In this document: positions 31,400-42,462 of the stretch, piece after piece
How positions within the stretch are numbered: the first letter of the stretch is position 1
Layout: each line of letters starts with the position of its first letter
Assembly (NCBI GenBank): GCA_944472135.2
Contig: OX235270.1
Location: 132,661,632-132,725,631, forward strand
Direction: 5' to 3'
DNA from: Trichobilharzia regenti
Taxonomy: Eukaryota; Platyhelminthes; Trematoda; Strigeidida; Schistosomatidae
DNA: 64,000 nucleotides
The notes under the pieces: generated by a model
Seen by the model: the letters and a program-made list of their open reading frames with translations, nothing else
Database searches by the model: none
What the model was told of the DNA's origin: nothing
Made by a program: the position numbers and the translations under genes

Positions 31400-31909
31400 A
31401 ATGAGCCTCTACAGTAGAGTTCCCGCTGAAAGAAAATAAAACTTTATTAAATCCCTTGTCAATAGCATTTCATGTGGCATTTGTATTCCTGACACCCCAG
31501 AAGCAGAAATCGACTTTCTCAAAGGAATTTTCATCCAAAATGGATACCTGTCACTGTTTATTGACAAGAATATCAAATCAAAAGTTCAGAGGAACGAAAT
31601 ATAACTTGTTCCAAAAAAAAAACTTATCATGAACTTGGATTTTGAGGAAGACTGAATCTGTTATATTCTTAGGATAAGAATTTCATTAACCTTGAGAACA
31701 ACATTCTTCTTAGAAACGCTAAGAATGGTGTTCTTTACCAATACATTGGTGTACAGAAGCCTCAAAGACAGGATCTCGCATCTGATCACTTACACGTGTA
31801 TACATCAGTCAACCTGTTCTTATGGAACCAAGTATATTGGTCATTCAAGGCGTATTTTGTATAAGAAAGTCCAGCAACATTCTTTCACATGGTTTCAGGA
31901 AGGTAGTAG
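31400..31909 (+). pseudogene. Penelope-like element, linker and GIY-YIG part, split by solo LTR
   Basis: Decayed linker (CGICIPDTPEAEIDFLKGI and FIQNGY in changing frames), then from 31692 TLRMVFFTNTLVYRSLKDRI and STCSYGTKYIGHSRRILYKK, the GIY-YIG core with YIG kept. A poly-A run at 31613-31622 breaks the frame. The reading stops being PLE at 31910, where a solo LTR begins, and resumes at 32251. Confidence 0.8.
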
Positions 31910-32246
31910 TGCGGTGAGAGGTGGCTGCTAGCCAAAAGTGGTAGACAGTATTTTACGTCAATGTGTATGTCGCAAATATTGGTGGTGAGAAAATATAAAC
32001 AAGACTGATTCAACAACCAATCACAGCAGACTTGGCGTAGGCAGATACAGTTAACACATATATGACCTGACATTCAAGAAACAGTTACAAAGAGATGCAA
32101 GGTCAACTTTCTGTGAGAAACAACCAATCAGAAGACTGTGTTTGTTTGCTTGAATAAGCTATAATAATGTACATGAAAATATATAAATACGTGTTGATTT
32201 CCTTGATAAACGATCTGTTCCCTGGTCCTTGTCTTTTGTTGTTACA
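31910..32246 (+). mobile_element. Solo LTR related to the element at 28.7 kb
   Basis: 337 bp from TGCGGTGAGAGG to TTGTTACA, flanked by GTAG at 31906-31909 and 32247-32250. It shares the CAACCAATCA boxes, TATAAATACGTG and TTCCCTGGTCCTTGTC with the 326-bp LTRs but is clearly diverged, so it is an older insertion of a sister subfamily. It interrupts a PLE. Confidence 0.88.
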
Positions 32247-32250
32247 GTAG

Positions 32251-32475
32251 TTGCTCCACAATAAGGAGCTGGATAATCGAAAACCCTCTCAACACTGGTC
32301 ATTCGTTCTCAAAAAATTACTACTTAAAAGTAATCTAAAAAGTGAGGAATAACCTGCCGAAAGCGAAACGCTTTCGTCTTCTTTGCATAGCTGAAGCTCT
32401 AGCTTTTCAGTTAGAGAAACTGGAGTCATGCATACAGAAGAAAATTATTCAACCACCTCTACTGTCATGGTAACA
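32251..32475 (+). pseudogene. Penelope-like element, C-terminal end
   Basis: Continuation after the solo LTR, out of frame: ELDNRKPSQHWSF-like region, NNLPKAKRFRLLCIAEALAF and CIQKKIIQPPLLSW followed by a stop near 32470. The AEAxA and CIQKK blocks match the other PLE ends of the window. Confidence 0.75.
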
Positions 32476-32504
32476 GCCTAGTTGGTTTCCACTAAATTCA
32501 TTTG

Positions 32505-32640
32505 TGTTTTATTGATATAAGCATAAAACTTGGGCACTGTGGTAGAGTATAACTCTATTATAGATAAGATTTTATTTTGATCAATCACACAGTGTTATAC
32601 ACTAATATAACTGATGACGTTTCGAAACGTCAATGCTACG
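32505..32640 (-). repeat. Poseidon-type PLE terminal segment with 18-bp palindrome
   Basis: Reverse complement of the block at 48215-48290 that precedes a PLE N-terminal frame. Contains the perfect palindrome TGACGTTTCGAAACGTCA at about 32607-32624, preceded by CTGA. Confidence 0.5.
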
Positions 32641-32867
32641 TTTTCCACATTTATTACTGGTTTCGAATTTACTAAAGGGAAGGAAATGTTTCCAACTATA
32701 TATAGCTGTAGGAAAGTCGAATCTAGAAGAGTAAACAAACAGGCCGGTAGTCGCTATTCAGTCAACAAGACACTTAAAGGCAAATGTTCGCTTACAAAAC
32801 GAACACGCATTACAATTGAAAGTATTCAGTAAGAATATAAAAAGTGACTTTAGAAGAAGCCACCTGT

Positions 32868-33890
32868 GGAGGATTATTATTATTATTATGATTGTTCCCT
32901 TGGGTTCCGACTGAAACGGAATTTCTTTATACTGTCCTTTTTTCTAGGATCCCGTCTAGCTGCCCCTCTGATTGCACATATGCTGTCACACTACTCCTCA
33001 CACTATCTCCTCCATCTCATCCTCGAACTTACGCCGAACTTGTCGTTTATCATCCACTTTTCACTAGAGAGAGGGGCCGAATAGAGTGCGGTGTCTCCAA
33101 AGCGTGTTCCCGATCCATCTCCACTTTCTCCAAATTATTTGCTAAGCAGTAGGTACTTGGTTGATTTGTTTCCACAGTTTCTTACCGCTAATTCCTTCTG
33201 GTTATCTGATCTTCAGTATGGAGCTAGCGAAGGTGTATATGTTGATAGCACCCTGAGGTAAATGATTTTCATGACACCCTTTGCCAAGTTTTCGACCCAC
33301 ATTGGTATAGAAAATTCGAATTTTGTTTATAGTGCTACAGAGAAGTGCAGAAGAGTTCCATACTGAGTGGCGAATGTCTCTCTTGCCTTTCTGACTATGG
33401 TTTCGACAACCTGACCCATACTGTCGTCTGTATTTGAAGCCAAGCTTCCTAGATACCTGAAGGAAGCAAAATTTCTCAAATTAATTCTGTTACTTATCTT
33501 CACCACTTCCATCTTTTCTATGTTCGCCTGAAGTCTTGTCTGAAGACTGACAGCCTTTTCCGTCAGTTTGCTGGTGTTCACCTGTAGGTCTTCAAGTTTG
33601 CATGACATTAGACAAAAATCGTCCGCGAAGTCCAGATCTTCTGGAGTCTTCTTTTCAGTCCAACATAGTCCTGCCTTCTCGCTTCCCTCGCACAGTCTAA
33701 CGCATAATTCAGTCCACCACGGGTAGGAATATCGTCGGTATTGATAGTAGGCAGCCTTGTCTTACTCCTGTCTTCACTTCAAAGCTTTCTTTGAGCTTCC
33801 TATCTTGGATCACCAAATCAGCTCATTGTTTTCTTCATCCCTTCTCTTTGGTAATTGAGTTGCGTTGACCATATCTTGTTAGCTTCATCT
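32868..33890 (-). pseudogene. RTE-like retrotransposon, RT palm to 3' tail
   Basis: Minus strand, ATT tail at 32876-32890. The frame 33608-33327 reads MSCKLEDLQVNTSKLTEKAV, INLRNFASFRYLGSLASNTD (the YLGS landmark) and IVRKARETFATQY. Just upstream FADDFCL can be read at 33600-33630 and motif remnants up to 33880. A separate RTE subfamily from the 10-kb copy. Frameshifted. Confidence 0.78.
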
Positions 33891-33949
33891 ATGAGTACAT
33901 CGTGTATTTACAGAAGCAATTGTTATATATATATTCGCTGGAATTCCGG

Positions 33950-34420
33950 TTCAAATATATAGATTCACGTCTGCACTATACGCCGTTCTCTACGTTGTTT
34001 TTCATCGGGTCCCAAGATTTCCCACAATCTCTCACTTACTCTTCACACGATCTATTCCGTGTCACCCTCAGAACCGTGACCAACTCATTGCAACCCATCC
34101 AAGTTACACTCAAGAGTCTGGAGTATGACACCACTCACTAGCCTTCTAGGCGAACATCTAATCCACCTGTATCCTTTTCTGCATACTTACTGACCAACGG
34201 ATTGCTAGTTTGTTCATTGTAAGAGTTTCGTACTGCCTACCTTTCTCAGGCGACCATCTGATCTTCATTGTCATGGGCGTGTAGTCAGTTGTTGATGGAA
34301 GTCCCAGATGGCCTAGTAGTGATGCTTTAGGTGATGCATGTGTTTCGCCAAGTTTCTGAATGACTTCACATTAGTTTTCGAAAATTCACATCCCGTTTCT
34401 TAGTATTGTTAGCCTGAACG
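33950..34420 (-). pseudogene. RTE-like retrotransposon, decayed 3' fragment
   Basis: Minus-strand sequence similar in order to 32930-33290 and 40750-41130 (TTCAGTATGG/TCATTG, CATCTGATCTTC, AGTTGTTGATGGAAGT blocks). No readable domain. Confidence 0.5.
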
Positions 34421-35036
34421 CAGATTTCCATGTAGTGAACGTAGGTGCAACTACACGAAGTATTTTTTGTCATAATAAGTTGAAGTTTTACAATACAAAA
34501 AAAATGTTTAAGAACTATACTAACATAAAACTGCAAAATCAAATTCACTGAAGTGTTCACTGACATAAAAATGATAAATGTATCGAATTGTGCATACAAT
34601 TCAACTGACATTTCTAATTGATCGTATGGATTCAATTGGTAAACTTATTTCCATAAAGTGGAATTTTCAAAGATATATACACGAGAATAATGTGTTTAAT
34701 AAAAATGTAACGATACACGAGTTGATGACAGCAGACTAAGAAGAGGAATACTCATCTTTGTTTTCTGAAGATGATAATAATAGTAATAAAAATGAAAACG
34801 GAATATAATGTTGCTTGATGGAGATGAAGTCTAAAGTGTTAAAATTAGTCTAAAAGAGAATTGTGAATAACTTAAAGACAGTTGTAATTTTATCTGGATT
34901 AATATTTATTTGAATTTCGCATTTTAGTTTGATCTGTTGAGTAGTGAATTTTAGAAGTAATTTCTCAAATTACTACTGCATATGAATAATAGAAGGAAGG
35001 ATCTCAGATTAAGTCTTCAACAACACTTGATTATTA
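34421..35036. other. No gene recognised
   Basis: Very AT-rich; no coding or repeat signal identified. Confidence 0.5.
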
Positions 35037-36035
35037 TTATATCCTTTAATTCCTAGAGGAACATAAAGGTTCAGCTGCGCGTCTCCATTGCCTTTTGTTT
35101 TCTGCCAACGTTTTCACTCCGCTCCAAGTCTGCCCACATGCTTTCATCTCCTCTTCACATGACCGCCTCCAAATCACCCTCACTCATGCATCGACGACCA
35201 ACTCGCCACCCGCTTCCTTTTCGGCCTGGTTCCACTCGAGAAATGGCTTGTCTAGTGATGTCACTCACTTGACGGTTTCCTGAGAGTATGGCCAGCCAAT
35301 CCATCTCCATTTCCTCCTGCCTATTTGTTTCACAATCGGTTCCTGCTGGGCCGGTTGGTTCGCTCATTGCCAGAGATCCCACTCTGCTGATGATCTTTTC
35401 TAGCTGGCCATCTGATCTAGAGTAGTATTGAGCGAAGACAACTGTTAATGAAGGTGTGAAGATCGTTTGAGATGCTCTTGATGACTCGCTGGCCAAGTCT
35501 CTGATCCATAGAGTGGCACTGACTGCAATGTGAATTGGAGTTGAAAATCCGGATCTTATTTTAGATGGTGAGTGCTGTTGACCTCCACACAGACTTCAGG
35601 GTAATGAAAGCCTGTCTTGCTTTTCCGATTCTGGCTTTGATATCCTCGTCAGTTCCGCCCGCCTGTAGTTGAAACGATGCTTCCCAGGTAGGTGGGTCGG
35701 TGGGTGAAGGAGTTTGTTTCTTTCAGGTTCGTCCCATTTATGCTGGCTGACTGTTGTCTGTTGTTGTTGTCGCTGTTGGTGTTGGCCAGGAATCTTCATC
35801 ACCTCTGTTTTATCTTTGTTCACCTGAAGTCCTATTTTCTCCGGTTGCTCTTCTTCCAGCTTGTTGCTTTTCACTTGCATATCTTTCAGTTTGTGGTTAA
35901 ATTAGACATATATCATCGGCGAAGTCCAGATCCTCCAAGTCTCTGTTTGTGTGAGTCCATTTTATGCCTGTTCGCTCGTTGGTTGCCGTTGTCTGTCGCA
36001 TAATCCTGTCTACTGCAATCAGGAAGATCATTGGC
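35037..36035 (-). pseudogene. RTE-like (SR2-like) retrotransposon 3' half, inverted twin of 10.6-11.6 kb
   Basis: Reverse complement of roughly 10570-11575 with few differences: the FADD region near 35905 (FADDICL-type), QVKSNKLEEEQPEKIGLQVN, SQHKW, the C-terminal RSCEEEMKACGQTW, and the AT-rich tail at 35037-35045. It is truncated further upstream than the plus copy, so the two are independent insertions of a young subfamily or a duplicated inverted segment. Confidence 0.85.
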
Positions 36036-36189
36036 GATAATAGACGCTTGATAGTAGTAGTAATAGTAATAGCTGTATTCTGGAGAGAATTTTCAGCGGA
36101 CTTTATTGTTTGATAATTTCTCTTCGTACGGGATCTTCAATTAAACTTTCAATTAACAGTAGATCCTGTGACTTAGTGCTGTTGAACCT

Positions 36190-36545
36190 GAAGCCCAAAG
36201 CAATTTATAATGTGATATTTCCTTTTTAGGCAATTAGGCAGGTTCATCTCATTGTATTTCCGAACATCATCCAGTATGGTTAGGCAAGGGACAAACAAGA
36301 TCCATTCGTAGCTCTAGTGTAGAACACTTTGTAAATAGTGAGCATAAGGTTGATGTTAATACTGCATTTAAAATTATTTATCGCATTCCTACTAATCTTG
36401 ATTTTGTTCTACGAGTTCCTCTTCTACATACAGCTGAAGCAATAGGAAGCCACCTGAAGAAGAAGAAGCCAAACCTGTGTGTTCAGAAGAAGAAATTTAT
36501 ACAACCACTTTCCTTACCTTGGCGACCGTTACATGATTGTATAAA
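36190..36545 (+). pseudogene. Penelope-like element, C-terminal fragment
   Basis: Frames give SSVEHFVNSEHKVDVNTAFK, IIYRIPTNLDFVLRVPLLHT, AEAIGSH, then LCVQKKKFIQPLSLPW and a stop. This is the end of the GIY-YIG protein. Followed by its own non-coding end with a hammerhead-like motif. Confidence 0.75.
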
Positions 36546-36669
36546 CCGTTAATTATCAACCCATTGACATTTTGACACTGACTAATTATTGTTAACAAAA
36601 ATATCAGTGCCACTTGGTGATTGGTAAACTGTTGTGCATTGTAATAAAAATGCTATACGTGTATATTAG

Positions 36670-36735
36670 AGTAGAGTAGAGCCAGAGTGAGATGAGGATC
36701 TAATTGAAAAGTGAATACTTCTTCGCTGCTCAATC
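36670..36735 (+). ncRNA. Hammerhead-like motif downstream of PLE C-terminus
   Basis: GTAGAGCC, GAGATGA (CTGATGA with two changes), GGATCTAATT (as at 27930), GAAA, stem III AGT/ACT around GAAT, then TTC and TTCGCTGCTC. Same order as the motifs at 25.7 and 27.9 kb. Core changes make activity unlikely. Confidence 0.4.
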
Positions 36736-37459
36736 TTCCTCTTTTCTGTACTTCCTTTTTGTCTTCTTCGAGCAATAGACGAAGTTTGCCTGAAAGCCAA
36801 AAAGTTTAGAAGTAAATTTTGAGACTCAAGAACATAATTTAGGAACAGTTGTCTGATCTATTTGGGATATGTTGCCACCCAAGGTTATGTTGTTTTTCTC
36901 TAGTCTAGTGGAAACTTGTGAATCAGCAGGTTGTCAGCACTTTAGATATTTAAGAAAAGAATTATGTACAGTATAGAGGTGGGTGATTTCGGTAGCCCAA
37001 ATTTTAAGCATGCCACTGATCTAGTTTATTCCTATGTGTCTGCAGTCTTGTATGATGAAATCAGACTTCTTCGCATAGTTCTAACTTTTTTTCTCTAAGG
37101 AGTGAAATCAGCGAATTCAAGTGAAGAGTTTGTCGGAGTTTAGCGGCGTCGTGTCACTGACTTCATAGGCCAAATGTTTATACGTGTTACCTAGATTTCT
37201 GACAACACAGGCTGTAATCTAAATGTTTCACATTTATTTTGTGTCTTTTTCGTCGTTGTCTTCGAGATTCAAAAAATATCCCTTGTATCTTGTGTCTGTT
37301 ATCCTTTCCTTCACACATCCTTGTTCCTAGCTGTTCTCTTGTATTTCTTTGCTTTAATTCTACGTTTCCTTTAGTAAATTAATGACAGCTTGAAATGAAC
37401 AACTTTTACTGAAAGTTCCACTTGGTTAATTCAGTCAGCATCTTTTATTCTGTTTCAGG
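36736..37459. other. No gene recognised; SINE body fragment near 36980
   Basis: AT-rich. A short GGTAGCCCAAATTTTAAGC stretch near 36990-37010 resembles the body of the tRNA-derived SINE. Otherwise nothing identified. Confidence 0.4.
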
Positions 37460-37564
37460 CAAGTGCTACACAATACTTATGAACTTGTAACTCTAAAGGC
37501 TGAAAAGGAAGTCAGAGAAATACTAAACAATCAGTTGAAAAAAGTCGATTTGAAAGACTTCTAA
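37460..37564 (+). CDS. Possible terminal exon of an unidentified host gene
   Basis: A pyrimidine-rich tract (CATCTTTTATTCTGTTTCAG) ends at an AG 3' splice site at about 37458-37459. The following 105 bases read open to a TAA at 37562-37564, encoding QVLHNTYELVTLKAEKEVRE and ILNNQLKKVDLKDF. Charged, helix-like composition; no family recognised. No upstream exon was identified, so this could be chance or a pseudogene. Confidence 0.3.
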   Translation, partial: QVLHNTYELVTLKAEKEVREILNNQLKKVDLKDF

Positions 37565-37734
37565 TGACGATATGTTACAGATGATATTTTCCATACAACC
37601 GGTTTTGATTCATAAGCTGTGAGATGAAGAAACTAGGTTGGCTATATTCTCCGATGTCCACCGATTCATCTGCTTCCATGGAGCCAGCCACAATGACCTT
37701 TGTTATGGGAAATTTGTTTTTCTCGCTAGCGAAC

Positions 37735-38545
37735 GGTTTATATCTAGTGTCACGCGAACTGGAAGACTTACAGGCAAACACCAACACTTCTCTCACTTAT
37801 CTGGGAAGCATCCTTTCAAATACAGATACACCCCATGCATGTTGATGTCAAAACCATCCAGACTCGGAAAGGCAAGATAGGTCTTCATCACTATGAGATC
37901 AGTGTATAAATATTCCTCATTCTTCTGAAGTATAAGCGACAAGGTTTGGATTTCCAACACCAATGTTAAGTCAGTCACTTTTTCTATATGAATCAAAAAC
38001 ACGGTGCATAACTCACGAAGAGCATTTCTAACTGGTTACTTCAGATTTTCATAAACATCTGCATTTTCTGGGCCAGCTGACCAGAAAGAATTATCAACAA
38101 GAAACTGTGGAGCCAACTAACAAGCGGGAACCTAGTCCTCAACAAAATTGTGGCAGAAAGTGGAGGTGGACTGGGTACACGCTAAGGTGATTAGTGAGTG
38201 ACGTTACTCGCATCGCTTGAGTGGAAGAATGTGGGTGAAGAACGACGAGTTGTGAGTGTGGGTTCGAGGATATTTTTCCTTCACATTCCCAGTGGAACAT
38301 AGGGCCTCAAGCTAGTGGCTTGAAGTTTCTGTAGCAGTGTTTAATTTTTACAGGATGGGGTTGCCCAACCTTTCCTCTTTACCAGCAGCATTTCTGGCTA
38401 AGCGAGGTAAAGGGTTCGAGGATAACCTGCAGGAGATTGTCTGGGGCGAGATAGAGAAAACTGCAGAGAACAGGAGAAAATTGAGGAGTTCTGTTGAAGG
38501 CCTACATTCCACTAGGAACCCAAGCCAATATTAATAATAATAATA
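37735..38545 (+). pseudogene. RTE-like retrotransposon 3' part, split by a 139-bp insertion
   Basis: Decayed plus copy: LVSRELEDLQANTNTSLTYL, GSILSNTDT (YLGS landmark), RLGKAR, then the GGCAGAAAGTGGAGGTGGAC region. Interrupted at 38273-38411 and resumed at 38412 with LQEIVWGEIEKTAENRRKLR, VEGLHSTRN and an AATAATAATA tail near 38530-38542. Confidence 0.72.
38273..38411 (-). mobile_element. 139-bp insertion with 13-bp target duplication
   Basis: GGGTTCGAGGATA occurs at 38260-38272 and again at 38412-38424. Removing the 139 bp between plus one repeat restores colinearity with other RTE copies. On the minus strand the insert ends with GGCCCTATGTTCCACTGGGA and then a GAAGGAAAAA tail, resembling an RTE 3' end, so it may be an RTE-mobilised SINE or extremely short RTE copy. 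Confidence 0.65.
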
Positions 38546-39194
38546 TGGCCATCAGTAGCTTCTTGATAGATAACCTAGTCGAAATCAAACTTAATGTTGG
38601 TTATTCTAGAATCTTTTTCTGTTTCGTTCTCGTAAATCTCCAAAAGCCTCAAGGCACCAAATTATTGAAACAGCAGAGGTCACTGCAATTCGCTTAAATC
38701 AACCAGAGCTCTGCATGCACAAGAAGCAGGTCTAGCCAGTGACTATGGCTACCATGGGTTGTTATCGAGCCAAAAATTCACAAACGCTGGGTTACTTTCC
38801 TTAATTTATGTGATATTTAATCAATTTGGTCTTATTATATTAGTGCATATTAGTCTCTCTCTCTTACAGGTGCCTTTGAACTGTAATCAACTATCGATAC
38901 TACTTGACTTATTCAATGTAACTTAATGTTGCTTAATAAGAATATTTCTTAATTTTTACCACCATATTAATGTAAAACGGGATGACAAATTTATCGAAAA
39001 GAATATTCTTTGTCAGTTAATTAGTCTTTTAAAAAAACTCTCCATCCAAATATATTTCATTCTGAATGAAAAGATGATGAATATAGTAAAAATAGAGATG
39101 TCAAACGATATTCACACCTAACTGTTTGGTGAACACTTTAATTTGTTACTCTTAAATTCTGGAACTAATTATATTTTACATTTAACAAGGTTCT
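38546..39194. other. No gene recognised
   Basis: AT-rich; a short C-terminal PLE-like stretch (AEVTAIRLNQPELCMHKKQV) can be read at about 38670-38735 but is too short to delimit. Confidence 0.4.
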
Positions 39195-39393
39195 TAAATT
39201 TATTTTTTTTATTTTTGATTACAGCTTGATTCCACACTGTATTTTTGGTACACGTATGGAATTTTCAGCATGGATATCGGTAGCCCAAATTTTGCAGGCC
39301 GACCATAGATATCAGGTGTGCGTCAGCAGGGGATCGAACCTCGGACCATGTTCATGGTCGGCGAGAGTCCTAACCACTGTGCCACCGACTCAC
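39195..39393 (-). mobile_element. tRNA-derived SINE
   Basis: Second copy of the SINE at 4446-4658, same strand. Head with A-box-like GTGGCACAGTGG and a B-box-like segment (GGTTCGATCCCC on the minus strand), body with GAAAATTCC, tail AAAAATAAAAAAAATAAATT at 39195-39222. Diverged from the first copy by scattered substitutions. Confidence 0.78.
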
Positions 39394-39399
39394 AGAATT

Positions 39400-40400
39400 C
39401 ACAGACTGTTTGGGATCCATCAGTTTTTATTTTTTACTTGCATATCCAGTGGGTGGTAGTATTCCCACCGGATCTCGAACTCAACACCTGAGGTTTCGAA
39501 CCACGAAGTCATTTGGCCTGTCTGCCTGTCAAATATACTTATTTATATATTTTTATATATTTACAATATAGGGTTAGTGATTTGACTTCCGCTTTTCAGC
39601 ATTCTTGATACTCTGCAGTGAGAACAGTTAGGAGTATAGAATCAAAATCAAGAACTGCTTTACACAGATGCGCTCTGGAGAAAATACTTCACAACCTAAA
39701 CACATATGTCATATTTATTTGAAAATCATATATGACATGGGGACAGGAAATACATTTTTGTGAAGAAGGTTATTGATTGTGTGATATTGACTGTGATATA
39801 CATTCCTAATCCTAGTAGATTCTATAAGTATTCTAGCTGTCCCTACTTTTCAGAATCCACATTGTATATCAGGGCGAGTCAACGATTGTTGACGCCTATA
39901 AAAGCGAATGAATCATCCTTCCACTTTGTTTATCAAGTACCTCATAATGATGTTTGCCTGTTTACTTACTGGTATTGAGATGTGTCCATTTTGTGGCTTT
40001 GTAACACGATCTTTCTACCCCTTGTATCTTCTTTACTCTATTATCTTGTTATTAAGAAACCTAGTCTTCCTTGTTAATCCTATTTATGACAATAGCTCCA
40101 CCAACGCAAACTCTTCCTTCTATTTCTAATTTTTATTAATATTATTCTAATATAACTAATTGTTTAGTTGAGCACTGCACTGATTTGCATAAGGGCAATT
40201 TGATCATTTTGTCTCCATGTGTGTAGTTGTCATCGTGTGTGTGTGTGTCTAATCTTATGCTCTTCGCATAGAGAATCCCATTGACTACGAGGCCACCTGA
40301 CTGAATGCTGCCACAACCCAAGTATTCACTTATAATCTATTTATTATGTCTTCAACAACGATAAATCTGACAAATTTAACTTATATTTACAACATAGATT
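39400..40400. other. No gene recognised
   Basis: AT-rich, with a GT run at 40231-40245. Open frames at 39760-40129 have no recognisable motif. Confidence 0.45.
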
Positions 40401-40404
40401 CTGC

Positions 40405-40560
40405 CAAGAACCAGTCATTGGAAAACAAAGGGTATGGGACGGCTATTTCGTCCTGTTAATTTTGGACTCTTCAATAGTGTTCACCCATGGCCCCACCAAG
40501 GGTCGAAACCACTATCTTCAGTTTGAGAGGCTTGCCAGCTGATCATTCAGGATTCCTGGT
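40405..40560 (-). repeat. Sm-alpha-like repeat with hammerhead remnant (minus half)
   Basis: Minus reading 40490-40425: GAACACTA, TTGAAGA, GTCCAAAATTAACAGGAC, GAAA, TAGCCGTC, CCATACCC. The GTCC/GGAC stem II and GAAA are intact; the first core base is T instead of C. A GGGTGAACACT block and CGACCCTTGGTGGGG follow. Confidence 0.65.
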
Positions 40561-40625
40561 GGGGTCAGTTATCCACAATGCTGAAGCGTCCTTAACTAGG
40601 ACAAAAGAACTATTACTACTACATC
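40561..40625 (+). repeat. Sm-alpha-like remnant (plus half)
   Basis: CGTCCTTAACTAGGACAAAA, then GAACTATTACTAC: stem II and a GAAA-box remnant in plus orientation, next to the minus copy. Confidence 0.45.
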
Positions 40626-40711
40626 CTGATTGTTACGTCATAACGTCTATTCGTTTTCTCTTAAACTTTCACTCATTGAGCTAAATTGATTGTTTTAATC
40701 ATTGTTAACTA

Positions 40712-41345
40712 TTATTATTACTATTCTTATAGGTTCCAGCGGAACGTCGGGCAGCAGTACATCTCCACTACACCCTGTACCCTACTGACTTTTTCGTCTT
40801 GCCTCATGATTGCCTCCATTTACTCCTCTTCACACTATCTTTACTATGTCACAGTTGACCGAAACGTCAGAATTGCTATTCCCATTTTGGATTCCACTAT
40901 AGGTTCTGGCTTTCTGTATCACTCAATGGTCTTCTCAGAGCATGTCCAGTCCGTTTCCTTCCACGTGTTTACCGAACTTTGGACGTAAGGTTTTATTTTT
41001 TTCGTTGATAGGGTTTCTTACTGCCTACCTGTTCTTTCCAGATGGTTATCTGATCTGCAACACTGGGTGAACGCAGCTGTTGATGAAAGTTTGCAGTCTG
41101 TTGTAAAACGCCTTTCGTGAAGCACGTGCCAAGTCTCTCAATCAAAATGAAGCAGTAATTCACTTGACATTGGTGTTGAACATCCGTATGTTGTGCTGGT
41201 GATGTCCACATTAGTTTTCGATTAATTGCAGCCTTTCTTTCCGTTCCGATCTTGGCTGGCTTTAATATCATCATATGTTGCTGTAAAACAGGTAACTGAT
41301 GCTTATTGCTGTAGGTTAGGTATCTGCATCACCTCTGTTTTGTCT
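40712..41345 (-). pseudogene. RTE-like retrotransposon, 3' fragment
   Basis: Minus copy with tail near 40712-40728 (ATTATTATTAC), the GTTCCAGCGGAACG end block, decayed C-terminal region, and at the far end MQIPNLQQ-type sequence preceding the YLGS region. No intact domain. Confidence 0.65.
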
Positions 41346-41699
41346 GGGCATAAATTTAGTTAATTTTTTGCTGATGTATCAACTTACTTGACTTATTCAC
41401 TTATGCCTATGCATTCTAACATCCTTCACAATTTTCCATCTTATTATGTATCAATAAACTCCACTTGTTTAACAATCTCAATATCAGCTATCTTGTGCTC
41501 ATGTCACGTGTTTCACTACCATGCTAATAATAATTCAATGCCCATCAAGTTTAAACACTGTTAATCTAATGATCAGTCCACACCTCATTGATGGCTACCA
41601 GGCGGATGTCCTCAAGTTGTACTGAGAAGTTGTCACCATTAGGGTCCTTCATATCAAGCTGGAGTAGATGCATATCTAAGGAATTGGTTGGCGATAGAG

Positions 41700-41815
41700 C
41701 TATGTATAGAAATGACAGAAGTTAGAATCCGTCAATCACTGAGTTTCCGATCATGTGACTGAATGGTCACATGGGTTTGGTCTCGTAAGATAACGGCTGT
41801 GTGTTGTATCATTGG
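41700..41815 (+). repeat. Sm-alpha-like upstream blocks
   Basis: AGAAGTTAGAATCCGTCAAT and GACTGAATGGTCACATGGGT-type blocks of the Sm-alpha family precede the ribozyme-like region in the next feature. Confidence 0.5.
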
Positions 41816-42462
41816 TGGGATCTTGACTGTTGAAGATTTCGAGACGAGGATGACCCAGCTGTCCAGTGCTCCATGGTTTTCAGTGATCTTTGTATAACTT
41901 ATGTTACTTCGTGACAAAGTCGATATTTTAATTCATTCAAAACTCATAAGCTAAATAATGACTTTCAAGGGTACCAGTGGTGTACTTCACCTCCCAGTAG
42001 ACGTTCATAGGCTAGATGCGAATCCATTCCAATGAATGAGAGTATAAACTCGGTCAGCGACGTGTTCTGGTTGCTGATCTCCAACTTCAAATACTTCATG
42101 GTGTCCTGTGTTATACTGAGTCGGCTAAAAATTCCTCTCTGGAAGACGGATGCGTTGTAGGTAGCCTTCTAGATATCATAAAAGCTATCAAGGTAACTAG
42201 CATCAGTGGTGAACAAGAACCAAAAGAATTGAGTTTCAAAGTTGTTATTTAGTTATTACTGATGTTATACTCTTAAAGAAGAGGAGGAGGTATCATGAAT
42301 TGTGTTAGAGAAGTCGCCATCCAGTGAATAATGTTGTTACCCTGCCATGGAGTATGCAGCCAATAAACAAACTACTATGGAATCATAATAATTGTCAAAG
42401 TGTGTAAAGTTCACTTTTGGGGTATTACTTTTAAACGAAAATAGAAAACGTAGTTCTGCGAA
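41816..42462 (+). repeat. 0.65-kb repeat, arm A of a long-range inverted pair
   Basis: Reverse complement of 63342-64000 with high similarity throughout. It starts with a Sm-alpha-type hammerhead remnant (41822-41870: GACTGTTGAAGATTTCGAG, ACGAGGATGACC, CAGCTGTCCAGTGCTCC) and ends at a PLE-type hammerhead cleavage position at 42460/42461. Contains an exon-like segment at 41998-42192. Confidence 0.85.
41998..42192 (+). pseudogene. Exon-like segment captured in repeat (copy A)
   Basis: Bounded by CACCTCCCAG (3' splice-like) and AAG/GTAACT (5' splice-like). The frame from ATG 42016 matches the 63.6-kb copy (QRRVLVADLQLQILHGVLCY, then VVGSLLDIIKAIK), but codon 8 is a stop here (GAATGA), where the other copy has GAAGGA. 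Origin gene not recognised. Confidence 0.45.

Noticed and set aside
39760..40129. Possible secreted protein
   Set aside because: Hydrophobic AT-rich frames with no signal context or similarity; not supportable.
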